DNA of 64,000 nt from Syntrophaceae bacterium UBA2251 (GTDB taxonomy: Bacteria > Desulfobacterota > Syntrophia > Syntrophales > UBA2251), in NCBI GenBank assembly GCA_002347815.1, contig DDXV01000048.1, forward strand, positions 1-64,000, read 5' to 3'. Of this stretch, positions 23,746 through 31,289 are shown piece by piece. The stretch's first letter is position 1; every line of letters starts with the position of its first letter. A program made the position numbers and the translations under genes. The notes under the pieces are model-generated. The model did no database searches. It was not told where the DNA came from and was given only the letters and a program-made list of their open reading frames with translations.

Positions 23746-24867
23746 TCAGGGGACCAGTTTCGCCTCGATCCGGTTCTGGGTGATTTCCGTGATTCTCAAT
23801 TTCCGCTGGTTGAACGTCATGGCGGCCAGGTCATCGGCCACCCCCTGGGTATTGCCCTTGATCTCGAGATCCAATTCGGCCTGCCCATGGGCATAGGCGC
23901 GCTGATAGACCTCCCTGAATCCCCTCACGTCGCTCGCGATCTGTTCCTTGAATTGCAATAGATCCTGGTAGGCGTCAAACCCGGTCACGATCAGTTTCAC
24001 GGTAACCGCATTGGTCAGCTCCGATGACCAGCGCTCCATGATTTCGTCCGTCATCTTCTTCGCCAGGATATCCGAGGCATCCACCGTGATCTGTTTGATG
24101 TCGTCGCGCATTCCCGGGCACGATCTTGTTTCGCTGTCCGTCGCCAAAACCTCGCCCGTATCGACGCTGATGACCTTGGTCGAGACGATCACCTTGTTCG
24201 TCGACATTTCGATCTCCCCGAATCTCGACGTGCTGGACGACGCTTCGACGTCGCCGACGATCAGGACTTCCGCACCGTAACGATGGCCGAAACTGGCCGC
24301 CTCCCGCTGATTGAGCGCCAGCCTCTGAATATTCTCGCGCTCCATGCTCTTTTTATAGGTATCGGCGTCGACCAGCTTGAACCCCTGGGACAGGAAATAA
24401 CGGGACATCGCGGACTCGGCAACGGCATCCTTCTGTGCCCGTCCGCTGAAGAGAAGCATCAGGCGGGGTTTTTCCTTGCGGGCCATGATGAGGTTCAGGG
24501 CGGCGAGACGGTCCTTCAGTTTACCCATCCCCACATCGGCCTCGATCGTGACTTCGTACATGTCCCCGTCGCGCCGTTCGGAAATGATTTTGTAGGTGTT
24601 GATGAATCCCTTCGACTCGGAGAGGATCCGATCCATCTTGACCTGAAAATTCTCCACCTCCGTACTGCTGGAAATCATGACCCCGACCACCCGCTCCACG
24701 GCATTGCGCTGGGCGCTGTCGACCGCCCTGTCACGGGCGATGTCCACGCGGTTGTTGCTGACGGCGGCCATCCCATCGGCCATGACCCGGTTCTGGGCAT
24801 ACAGGAGGCTTGCCCCCCCGAACATCAGTCCCAGGAGCGTCACGAGAAGTATGCATTTTCTCATCAT
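23746..24867 (-). CDS. FlgT-like exported protein
   Basis: The start is ATG 24867 (alternative 24864). An AAAGGA box lies about 12 nt upstream, a weak placement. The 373-residue product has a signal peptide (LLVTLLGLMFGGASLLYAQ) and an N-terminal domain like FlgT-N/LPP20 (about 27-115: ARDRAVDSAQRNAVERVVGV, SESKGFINTYKI, VTIEADVGM). A central CsgG/TolB-N-like domain follows (about 130-260: PRLMLLFSGR, GAEVLIVGDVEA, KVISVDTGEVLA). FlgT is an outer-membrane flagellar collar factor in vibrios; no other flagellar gene is visible here, so a flagellar role is doubtful. It is the first gene of the cluster, directly behind a good promoter. Confidence 0.72.
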   Translation of the reverse strand: MMRKCILLVTLLGLMFGGASLLYAQNRVMADGMAAVSNNRVDIARDRAVDSAQRNAVERVVGVMISSSTEVENFQVKMDRILSESKGFINTYKIISERRDGDMYEVTIEADVGMGKLKDRLAALNLIMARKEKPRLMLLFSGRAQKDAVAESAMSRYFLSQGFKLVDADTYKKSMERENIQRLALNQREAASFGHRYGAEVLIVGDVEASSSTSRFGEIEMSTNKVIVSTKVISVDTGEVLATDSETRSCPGMRDDIKQITVDASDILAKKMTDEIMERWSSELTNAVTVKLIVTGFDAYQDLLQFKEQIASDVRGFREVYQRAYAHGQAELDLEIKGNTQGVADDLAAMTFNQRKLRITEITQNRIEAKLVP

Positions 24868-24957
24868 GCGAGTTCGCGTCCTTTCCCGCCGCCGTTCCCC
24901 GGCGGCTTTGAACGGTCGTTCCGCTCGGTAAATCGGCAAGTTAACGAGCCTGCTCTG

Positions 24958-24986
24958 CGTATACTGAAATCTCTCCGAGGTGTCAA
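24958..24986 (-). promoter_or_regulatory. Sigma-70-like promoter of the envelope cluster
   Basis: On the minus strand, -35 TTGACA (24986-24981) and -10 TATACG (24963-24958) are 17 bp apart. The rfbD stop codon TGA (24985-24983) lies inside the -35 box. Transcription would start about 85 nt upstream of the FlgT-like gene. Confidence 0.65.
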
Positions 24987-25864
24987 GGCTTTTCGACGGA
25001 CGGGCTCCGCTGCTCCAGAACTGACCTGGAGGACAGGCAGTCCTGAAGCGCAAGCTGCCAGAACCGCATCGTCCGGCCCGTCGTCCGGAAGAACTTCCGG
25101 TTGCTCATGACGCTGTAGGCCGGACGTCTGGCGGGGCGGGCCAACCGGGTTGACGCGAGGGGGCGCACCACAACGCCCGTCAGGCCGTCATGGGCGAGAA
25201 TGGTTTTCGCAAAGGCGAACCAGCTTACCTGGCCCCGGTTCGTGATATGGAAGATCCCCCGCCGGTCCTCGGAGATCAGCCGTTCGACGGCCGCCGCCAG
25301 ATCGACCGTGTAGGTGGGAGAGCCGATCTGATCGTCCACGACGTCCAGCGTCCGCTCCCGCCGCGCCGCCTCCAGGATGGTCCGGACGAAATTTCTCCCG
25401 TGGGGTCCATAAAGCCAGGCGGTCCGAATCAGCAGGAAGTCCGGGGCCAGGTCGATCAGGTAACGCTCCCCGGCCAGCTTGGAGGCGCCGTAGACATTCA
25501 GGGGATGGCCGGGATCCTCCTCGACATAGGGCTGCCCCTTGGTCCCGTCGAAAATATAATCCGTGCTGAAATGGACGAGCTTCACCCGACGCTCGCGGCA
25601 GGCCTTGGCGACATGCCTGACGCCCTGAGCGTTGACGGCAAAACACAGATCGGGATTCGCCTCGCAGGCGTCCACATCCGTGTAGGCCGCCGCGTTGATC
25701 ACGATTTCCGGATCGCATTCCGCGATCGCCGCCCGGCAGGATGACGGCGACGTGATGTCCACGTCACCGACGTCCCGGCCCGATACATCGTAACCGGAAG
25801 CGGCCAAACGGAGCGCCAGGTCGCTCCCCAGCATGCCTTTGTGGCCGATGATCAGGATCTTCAT
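24983..25864 (-). CDS. rfbD: dTDP-4-dehydrorhamnose reductase
   Basis: RfbD/RmlD reduces dTDP-4-keto-L-rhamnose, the last step of dTDP-L-rhamnose synthesis for O-antigen or other glycans. The 293-residue extended SDR has the Rossmann loop GHKGMLGSDLA, NAAAYTDVDACE, FSTDYIFDGTKG and the catalytic VYGASKLAGE (YxxxK). ATG 25864 overlaps the truA stop by 4 nt (ATGA). Other rhamnose genes (rfbA, B, C) are not in the window. It is coupled to truA translationally. Confidence 0.9.
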   Translation of the reverse strand: MKILIIGHKGMLGSDLALRLAASGYDVSGRDVGDVDITSPSSCRAAIAECDPEIVINAAAYTDVDACEANPDLCFAVNAQGVRHVAKACRERRVKLVHFSTDYIFDGTKGQPYVEEDPGHPLNVYGASKLAGERYLIDLAPDFLLIRTAWLYGPHGRNFVRTILEAARRERTLDVVDDQIGSPTYTVDLAAAVERLISEDRRGIFHITNRGQVSWFAFAKTILAHDGLTGVVVRPLASTRLARPARRPAYSVMSNRKFFRTTGRTMRFWQLALQDCLSSRSVLEQRSPSVEKP

Positions 25865-26607
25865 ACGGGTCCGTACCTGACTTCCTTCAGAAAAAGGCCG
25901 CAGGCAGGCGCCGTCATGCCGGCGCGGCAACGGTCCCTGGCCTGCAGGATCTCCCTCACGGCCTCGGGGGGATACTTGCCCAGCCCCACATCGACCACAA
26001 CGCCCATGATGGTGCGGACCATGTACCGCAGGAAGCCGTCGGCCTCGACGCTCGTCTCGATGATGTCCCCGGCCTCGCCGGTCAGCGTCGCGTCGAGGAC
26101 GGTCCGGATCCGGTCGCGGCTTTCACAGTGCACGGTGCAGAAGGAGGTGAAGTCATGGGTGCCCACAAAATGCGGCAGGGCCTGCCGCATCCGCTCGACG
26201 GCCAGGGGGCGATGGATGAACCACGCCCGCCCGCGCTCGAAAACGTCCCGCACGGACCGGTTGACGATCCGGTAAAGATAGACCTTGCTCGCCGCGTCGA
26301 AGCGCGCATGAAAGCCCTCCGGCGCCTCCCGGAGATCCGTGATCGCGATGTCCTTGGGCAGAACGCTGTTGATGCCCCTCAGAAGATTCGCCTCAGCCAG
26401 GTCGGACTCGGTCCGGAAGTGGGCGACCTGCGCCAGGGCATGCACGCCCGCATCCGTCCGCCCGGAGCCGATCACCGTCGCCGGACGGCCCGTGATCCGG
26501 CCGACGCTCTCCTCCAGGACCTGCTGGATGGACACGCCGTTGAGTTGGCGCTGCCAGCCGTGATAGCGGGCGCCGTCATACACGATCACGATCTTCAGGG
26601 TCCGCAT
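25861..26607 (-). CDS. truA: tRNA pseudouridine(38-40) synthase
   Basis: TruA makes pseudouridine at positions 38-40 of tRNA anticodon arms. The 248-residue protein has the catalytic aspartate in GSGRTDAGVHAL, the N-terminal YDGARYHGWQRQ strand, and the FLRYMVRTIMGVVVDVG segment. ATG 26607 is preferred over 26616 because GAGGG lies 9 nt upstream of it and abuts the other one. It precedes rfbD with an ATGA overlap. Confidence 0.94.
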   Translation of the reverse strand: MRTLKIVIVYDGARYHGWQRQLNGVSIQQVLEESVGRITGRPATVIGSGRTDAGVHALAQVAHFRTESDLAEANLLRGINSVLPKDIAITDLREAPEGFHARFDAASKVYLYRIVNRSVRDVFERGRAWFIHRPLAVERMRQALPHFVGTHDFTSFCTVHCESRDRIRTVLDATLTGEAGDIIETSVEADGFLRYMVRTIMGVVVDVGLGKYPPEAVREILQARDRCRAGMTAPACGLFLKEVRYGPV

Positions 26608-26730
26608 GCCATCCATCCCTCGGGGGCCCGGCCGCCGTGTTTTTCATTCAATTCCACCCCCGGGTGACGCCCGCTTCGCAATGCCCCGGATGCGCGGGGA
26701 TGCGCCGGGGGTGAATCCGCGCGCGTACGA

Positions 26731-26750
26731 TCGGGGAAGGCCTTCCCCGA
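26731..26750. repeat. Perfect 20-bp palindrome
   Basis: TCGGGGAAGGCCTTCCCCGA reads the same on both strands. Its arms share the GGGGAAG/CTTCCCC core with the pgk terminator stem that follows on the plus strand side, suggesting duplication of a terminator arm or a protein-binding site. Confidence 0.6.
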
Positions 26751-26777
26751 AAAGAAAAGGGGAAGTTGCGCTTCCCC
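26749..26777 (-). terminator. Intrinsic terminator of pgk
   Basis: On the minus strand, stem GGGGAAG / CTTCCCC (26777-26771 and 26765-26759) with loop CGCAA is followed by TTTTCTTTT. It lies about 35 nt past the pgk stop. Confidence 0.8.
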
Positions 26778-26812
26778 TCCCCATCCAGGCCACGGCGTTC
26801 CGAGCGCCTCCG

Positions 26813-28000
26813 TCAGGATCCGCACCGATCGAGGGCCTCGATCCCCGGCAGGACCTTTCCTTCCAGCAGTTCCAGGGAGGCCCCGCCGCCCGTGGAGATG
26901 TACCCGATCTTGTCGCTCTCCCCCGCCCGATGGATGGCCACGTCCGTATCGCCGCCACCGACAATCGTCAGGGCGTAGGAGTTGCCGACGCTGTGCGCCA
27001 GGGCATAGGTCCCCCGGCTGAAGGCGTCGATCTCGAAGACCCCCATGGGGCCGTTCCAGACCACGGTCTTGGCATTCCCCAGGGCCTCCGTGAACAGGGT
27101 GATCGTCGCCGGACCGATGTCCAGCCCCATCCAGTGGGCGTTCATCTCCTGCACCGGCACGATCTTGGTCTCCGCCTCCGCCGTCATGGCCTCGGCGATG
27201 ACGCAATCGATGGGCAGATAGAATTTGACGCCGTGCTCCCGGGCCGTTTGCAGGACATCTAGGGCCGTGGGGATGAGTTCATCCTCCACGATGGATTTTC
27301 CAACCTCGTAACCCTGGGCCTTGAGGAAGGTGAAGGCCATCCCGCCCCCGATGATCATCTTGTCGACCTTCCTGATCAGGTTGACCATGGCCTCGAGCTT
27401 TCCCGAGACCTTCGACCCGCCGATGATGGCGACAAAGGGACGCGCCGGCTTCTCCAGGGCCCGCAGGAAATAGTTCAGCTCCTTCTTGATCAGGAATCCC
27501 GCACCGCAGACCGGAACGTGCCGGGTGATGCCGACGTTGGAGGCGTGACTGCGGTGGGCGTTGCCGAAGGCGTCGTCGATGTACACGTCGGCATAGGCGG
27601 CGAGCCGCTTCGCGAAGGCGTCGTCGTTGGCCGTCTCTTCGGGATGAAAGCGGAGGTTCTCCAGCAGGACCAGGCAACCGGGTTGCAGACCGGCCACCAT
27701 GGCGTCCACCTCCGGACCGATGCAATCCCCCGCCAGGCTCACCTGCTTGCCCAGGAGCCGCGACATGCGCTTGGCCACCGGGGCGAGACTCATTTCGGGC
27801 ACCACCTTGCCCTTGGGCCGGCCCAGGTGGGAGATCATGATGATCTTCGCGCCTTCATCCAGGGCGTAGTTGATCGTCGGCAGGACGGCGCGGATGCGCG
27901 TGTCGTCCGTGATGTTCTGGGAACTGTCCAGCGGAACGTTGAAATCGAAGCGGAACAAAACCCTTTTCCCCTTGATGTCGATTTCATCGATGTATTTCAT
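26813..28000 (-). CDS. pgk: Phosphoglycerate kinase
   Basis: Pgk interconverts 1,3-bisphosphoglycerate and 3-phosphoglycerate with ATP production. The 395-residue protein has [10 protein letters not shown], the [10 protein letters not shown] substrate loop, [31 protein letters not shown] and the C-terminal GGGDTDVAI nucleotide loop. AAGGAGG precedes ATG 28000. It is monocistronic with its own terminator. The next glycolytic enzyme, phosphoglycerate mutase, is encoded at 39184 in an unusual form. Confidence 0.97.
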   Translation of the reverse strand: MKYIDEIDIKGKRVLFRFDFNVPLDSSQNITDDTRIRAVLPTINYALDEGAKIIMISHLGRPKGKVVPEMSLAPVAKRMSRLLGKQVSLAGDCIGPEVDAMVAGLQPGCLVLLENLRFHPEETANDDAFAKRLAAYADVYIDDAFGNAHRSHASNVGITRHVPVCGAGFLIKKELNYFLRALEKPARPFVAIIGGSKVSGKLEAMVNLIRKVDKMIIGGGMAFTFLKAQGYEVGKSIVEDELIPTALDVLQTAREHGVKFYLPIDCVIAEAMTAEAETKIVPVQEMNAHWMGLDIGPATITLFTEALGNAKTVVWNGPMGVFEIDAFSRGTYALAHSVGNSYALTIVGGGDTDVAIHRAGESDKIGYISTGGGASLELLEGKVLPGIEALDRCGS

Positions 28001-28072
28001 GGATCCTCCTTGCCCGGCGTCTCGAAAAGGGTTATAAGGGCCGTGCCGGCCGAAGCGGCCCGAATCCGCGAC

Positions 28073-28096
28073 CGCCAAGATTTCCTTGGCGTTTTT
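28073..28096 (+). terminator. Terminator-like hairpin in the pgk leader region, plus-strand orientation
   Basis: CGCCAAG / CTTGGCG (28073-28079 and 28085-28091) is followed on the plus strand by TTTTT. No plus-strand gene lies upstream, so it could block transcription read from the pgk antisense strand, or act as a hairpin in the pgk 5' leader. Confidence 0.45.
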
Positions 28097-28131
28097 ATGA
28101 GGTTTTTACTGCGGATCGCTACGTGCGCTGC

Positions 28132-28158
28132 TATATAACACGGCGGCATTCAGGTCAA
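28132..28158 (-). promoter_or_regulatory. Possible pgk promoter
   Basis: On the minus strand a TTGACC box (28158-28153) is 15 bp from TATATA (28137-28132); the spacing is short. Because TATATA is its own complement, the same box may serve the divergent carboxyltransferase gene. Confidence 0.35.
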
Positions 28159-28205
28159 GATGAATTGCGCCGCCTTGCGGAAGGCGCGACAAAAAAGCAA
28201 AAAGG

Positions 28206-29789
28206 ATGACAGACGGCATGGAAAAGGAACTCAAGAAAAGCGCGACACGGGAAAAGATCGAGGCCTTTGAACAAAAGCGGGCCGCCCTGATGGGGATGGG
28301 CGGCGCGGGACCGATCGCCAAGCAGCACGAGGCGGGAAAACTGACCGCCCGGGAACGCCTGGCGACGCTCTTCGATCCCGGAACCTTTCAGGAGGTGCAG
28401 CTCTTCGTCAAACATCGCTCCTCCCTCTTCGGTCTGGGCGACAAGGAGATTCCCGCCGACGGCGTCGTGACGGGTTTCGGTCAGGTCAACGGACGGACGG
28501 TTTTCGCCGCCGCCCAGGATTTCACCAGCGCCGGCGGGAGCCTCGGCGAAATGCATGCAAAGAAAATCTGGAAGGTCATGGACATGGCCCTGACCGCCCG
28601 CAAGCCCTTCGTCTCCCTGAACGATTCCGGCGGGGCCCGCATCCAGGAAGGCGTCCCGTCCCTCGAAGGCTACGGCGGCATCTTCTACCGCAACACCCTG
28701 GCCTCCGGGTACATCCCCCAGATCACGGCCATCATGGGCCCCACCGCCGGCGGGGCCGTGTATTCCCCCGCGCTCACGGACTGGGTCTTCATGGTGAAGG
28801 AACGGAGCTACATGTACATCACGGGTCCCGACGTCATCAAGGCGGTCATCGGGGAGGAGGTGACGCACAATGATCTGGGCGGCGCCGTCGCCCACGCCAC
28901 GAAGAGCGGCGTCTGCCACTTCGCCACGGAGAGCGACGAGGACTGTCTCGCGAAGGTCAAGACCCTGCTGTCCTACCTCCCGGACAGCTGCCACAGCCCG
29001 CTGCCCGTCAGACCCTGCACCGACGTCCCCGACCGGGAATGTCCCGAACTGGACACGATCATCCCGGACAAATCGAGCCGGGGCTACGACATGAAGAAGG
29101 TCATCACGGCCGTCGCCGACAACGGCGAGGTCTTCGAACCGCACGAGCTGTGGGCCAGAAACATCACCGTCGCCTTCATCCGGATCATGGGCCGTCCCGT
29201 CGGCGTCATCGCCAACAACTCGCGCTTCAACGCCGGGGTGCTCGACACGCACGCCTCGGACAAGGCCTCCCGCTTCATCCGGTTCTGCGACGCCTTCAAC
29301 ATCCCGCTTCTGACCCTTGCGGACGTGCCCGGCTACATGCCCGGCACCCAGCAGGAGTGGTCGGGCATCATCAGCCATGGCGCCAAGCTGCTCCACGCCT
29401 ATTCCGAGGCCACCGTGCCGAAGATCACGGTCGTCACCCGCAAGGACTACGGCGGGGCCTACATCGGCATGTGCAGCAAGCAGCTCGGGGCCGACTACGT
29501 CATGGCCTGGCCCTCGGCGGAGATCGCCATCATGGGCGCGGAGGGGGCCTGCAACATCATCTACCGCCGGGAGATCGGCGCCGCGGAGGATCCGGCCGCG
29601 CGCCGGGCCGAACTCGTCGCCGCCTACGAGACGCAGTTCAACAACCCGTACTTTGCCTCGAGCCTGGGCATCATCGAGGAGATCATCGCCCCGCGGGATA
29701 CACGCAAGCGGGTCGTGGCGCTGCTTGAGGCCCTCGAAAACAAGCAGGAGTCCAGGCCCGACAAGAAGCACAACAATATCCCCTTGTAG
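28206..29789 (+). CDS. Acyl-CoA carboxylase / decarboxylase carboxyltransferase subunit (PccB-like)
   Basis: The 527-residue protein is a crotonase-fold carboxyltransferase that moves CO2 between biotin and an acyl-CoA such as propionyl-CoA, methylmalonyl-CoA or glutaconyl-CoA. N-terminal: LTARERLATLFDPGTF, FGQVNGRTVFAAAQDFT and LNDSGGARIQEGV. Central: GPTAGGAVYSPALTDWVFMV. C-terminal: NNSRFNAGVLD, DVPGYMPGTQQE, YGGAYIGMCSK and AWPSAEIAIMGAEGA. No biotin carboxylase or biotin carrier gene is adjacent, so its partners must be elsewhere. ATG 28218 is an alternative start; neither has an ideal RBS. In a syntroph this subunit could belong to a sodium-pumping decarboxylase or to propionyl-CoA carboxylase; sequence alone does not decide. 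Confidence 0.9.
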   Translation: MTDGMEKELKKSATREKIEAFEQKRAALMGMGGAGPIAKQHEAGKLTARERLATLFDPGTFQEVQLFVKHRSSLFGLGDKEIPADGVVTGFGQVNGRTVFAAAQDFTSAGGSLGEMHAKKIWKVMDMALTARKPFVSLNDSGGARIQEGVPSLEGYGGIFYRNTLASGYIPQITAIMGPTAGGAVYSPALTDWVFMVKERSYMYITGPDVIKAVIGEEVTHNDLGGAVAHATKSGVCHFATESDEDCLAKVKTLLSYLPDSCHSPLPVRPCTDVPDRECPELDTIIPDKSSRGYDMKKVITAVADNGEVFEPHELWARNITVAFIRIMGRPVGVIANNSRFNAGVLDTHASDKASRFIRFCDAFNIPLLTLADVPGYMPGTQQEWSGIISHGAKLLHAYSEATVPKITVVTRKDYGGAYIGMCSKQLGADYVMAWPSAEIAIMGAEGACNIIYRREIGAAEDPAARRAELVAAYETQFNNPYFASSLGIIEEIIAPRDTRKRVVALLEALENKQESRPDKKHNNIPL

Positions 29790-30072
29790 AGGATGACCCT
29801 TTGAAATCGCGGTTCCTCCGCGCCGGACCTTTTCCCTGTGCCCCTCGCTTTGCTCGAGGGGCGCGGGGGGCGGCCGGAACACGCTCCCCGGTGCGCATGG
29901 AGGAAGGTGTCCCGATGCTCCCCCTTCACGGCGGGGCCGCCCTCTTTTCCGAGAAAGGGCAGCCCTGAATTCCGCGGACGATAGAACCGTCCGGCGCGTC
30001 ATCCATGAAATCTCCGCTTGACTTTCCAACGAGTTCGGGTCAGAAGATATAGCCGTTCCGTTCAGCTTCATG

Positions 30073-30102
30073 TTGAAAAATTTACAAATCGGCGATCTTA
30101 AT
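30073..30102 (+). promoter_or_regulatory. Possible promoter upstream of a hairpin cluster
   Basis: TTGAAA (30073-30078) and CTTAAT (30097-30102) are 18 bp apart, matching 4/6 and 4/6. They precede three consecutive stems with no coding frame. Confidence 0.3.
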
Positions 30103-30109
30103 TTTTCAT

Positions 30110-30225
30110 CCGAACAGTGCTTGATTGACAAACCGTGGAGGGTGCAGGCTTCCCCCTCCGGCTGGGAAAGCAAGGACTGACGGGGTTTTCCCGTCATGCC
30201 CTTTCATCCGGCAGGCATGGTTTTA
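30110..30225 (+). ncRNA. Candidate small structured RNA
   Basis: Three stems follow one another: GGAGGG/CCCTCC (30137-30142, 30154-30159), TGACGGG/CCCGTCA (30178-30184, 30190-30196) and ATGCC/GGCAT (30196-30200, 30214-30218). A short GGTTTTA tract follows. The second and third stems share one base and so may be alternatives. I do not recognise a known riboswitch class; this is a speculative call based on stem density and the weak promoter upstream. Confidence 0.22.
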
Positions 30226-30284
30226 CCTCCGCGGATACGAGATTCTAAGCGGGAGGGTCAAGCGATGCCGGCTGCAACTAATCC

Positions 30285-30314
30285 TTGAATGAATGCGAAA
30301 TTTTAGTATATAAT
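30285..30314 (+). promoter_or_regulatory. Strong sigma-70-like promoter of the histone H1-like gene
   Basis: -35 TTGAAT (30285-30290) and a perfect -10 TATAAT (30309-30314) are 18 bp apart in an AT-rich context. The start codon lies about 67 nt after the expected transcription start. Confidence 0.75.
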
Positions 30315-30387
30315 ACGTCATCGGTTTTCGCGTGGACGAGAGGAAGGACACATCAATCGGACTGAACCCAAAAAGGATCGGTGACGC

Positions 30388-31086
30388 ATGATGAGCAAAT
30401 TATTCCTCGATGTCTTAGGCAATAAAGAGCTTGTCGACGGTTACCAGATTGAAGATTCCATCGCTCAGAAATACCATTTGAAACCCGGCTCGATCTGTCC
30501 GTTTAGCGGCTTGCGTGTGGAAATTTTATCTCCCCAGCAAGTTCACGCGGCGGAAAAAAAAGCCGGGCGCCGGAAGATCATCAAACCGGCGAGAAAAGCT
30601 CCCGTCGAAGAAAAACAGAAACTCGAATCTCCCCTGGCTCAAAAAAAGAAAAACCTCTCCACTGCTGGCACCAAGATTTCAGGTGTTGCCGCCGGCCTGA
30701 AAGCGACGGGAAAAAGTATTCATCCTAAATCGTCTCACGATTCCGCGCGCGGGAAGTCACGGTCCATCCAGGCCCCCACGAGGCAGGATCGAACATTTAA
30801 AAAGGAGGAAGGACGAATGGCGACAGCAAAGAAGGTTCAGGTAAAACCGGCAAAGGCCGCGGTCAAGGCCCCTGCCAAAGCAAAGGCTCCTGCGAAGGCG
30901 CCGGTGAAAGCCGCAGCGAAACCCACCAAAGCCAAGGCAAAAGCCGTCGCGAAGGCCCCGGCCAAAGCCAAGGCGTCGGTCAAGGCAAAAGCGGTCGCAA
31001 AGGCCAAAGCAGTCGCAAAGGCCAAAGCCAAGGCGCCGGCCAAGGCAAAAGCGGTCGCTAAAAAACCGGCCAAGGCGAAGAAGTGA
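30388..31086 (+). CDS. Histone H1-like DNA-binding protein with N-terminal extension
   Basis: The 232-residue product has three parts. Residues 1-48 form a small hydrophobic/charged domain (LFLDVLGNKELVDGYQIEDS ending in ICPFSGLRVEI) that I do not recognise. Residues 50-143 are basic and low in complexity. Residues 144-232 are a lysine/alanine/proline tail with repeated AKA, KAVAKA and APAKAK units, like bacterial H1 homologues (AlgP/Hc1 type) that coat and compact DNA. The N-terminal coding half is AT-richer than neighbouring genes. An AAGGA box lies 10 nt before ATG 30388, and a strong promoter precedes it. A nested start at 30817 is listed separately. Confidence 0.75.
   Translation: MMSKLFLDVLGNKELVDGYQIEDSIAQKYHLKPGSICPFSGLRVEILSPQQVHAAEKKAGRRKIIKPARKAPVEEKQKLESPLAQKKKNLSTAGTKISGVAAGLKATGKSIHPKSSHDSARGKSRSIQAPTRQDRTFKKEEGRMATAKKVQVKPAKAAVKAPAKAKAPAKAPVKAAAKPTKAKAKAVAKAPAKAKASVKAKAVAKAKAVAKAKAKAPAKAKAVAKKPAKAKK
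30817..31086 (+). CDS. Nested in-frame product: short H1-like tail protein
   Basis: Inside the H1-like gene, ATG 30817 (residue 144 of the long frame) has an AAAGGAGGAAGG box immediately upstream, stronger than the RBS of the full-length gene. It would give an 89-residue pure lysine/alanine/proline H1-like protein starting MATAKKVQVKPAK, which is the usual size and start of stand-alone bacterial H1 homologues. The upstream part may then be a separate gene fused in frame, or both forms may be made. Confidence 0.55.
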   Translation: MATAKKVQVKPAKAAVKAPAKAKAPAKAPVKAAAKPTKAKAKAVAKAPAKAKASVKAKAVAKAKAVAKAKAKAPAKAKAVAKKPAKAKK

Positions 31087-31109
31087 TTTTGACCCACAGC
31101 GGATAAACG

Positions 31110-31149
31110 TCCGCCGGGAACCTGAACCTGTGTCGGGGTTCCCGGCGGA
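31110..31149. terminator. Long hairpin after the histone H1-like gene
   Basis: A 13-bp perfect stem TCCGCCGGGAACC / GGTTCCCGGCGGA (31110-31122 and 31137-31149) with a 14-nt loop lies between the convergent histone-like and gltX genes. There is no T-run on either side; it may terminate with factor help or protect the 3' ends. Confidence 0.6.
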
Positions 31150-31289
31150 TCGTACCCGACCGGGTGGGGGCAGGAAGACGGAACGGAAGGGAAACGGGCG
31201 ACCGGGGCGTTATTCCCGTGGGCCCCGGGGGCATCGCGGCTTTTGAGCGGTCAACGCCCCGTCAGCCCCCGATCCAAATCCGGGACCCT

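Larger units (their letters stand above)
29790..30284. other. Non-coding stretch, AT-richer second half, with candidate structured RNA
   Basis: No supported gene lies here on either strand. About 29840-29862 holds a stem GCCCCTCG / CGAGGGGC with a 7-nt loop that may end the carboxyltransferase transcript. From about 29990 the sequence becomes AT-richer than the rest of the window and stays so into the histone-like gene. It holds the promoter and stems listed below. Confidence 0.5.

Noticed and set aside
20783..23896. Long plus-strand open frame across two envelope genes
   Set aside because: It is the complement of genes with signal peptides, RBSs and domains; no independent support.
23746..24867. 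Flagellar assembly function for the FlgT-like gene
   Set aside because: No other flagellar gene is in the window; the domain similarity alone does not show a flagellar role.
28155..30197. Long minus-strand open frame across the carboxyltransferase gene
   Set aside because: It is antisense to the conserved carboxyltransferase and has no recognisable domain.
30817..31086. Tandem DNA repeat in the lysine/alanine-rich tail
   Set aside because: The repetition follows from the low-complexity protein sequence; repeat units differ in length and spacing.
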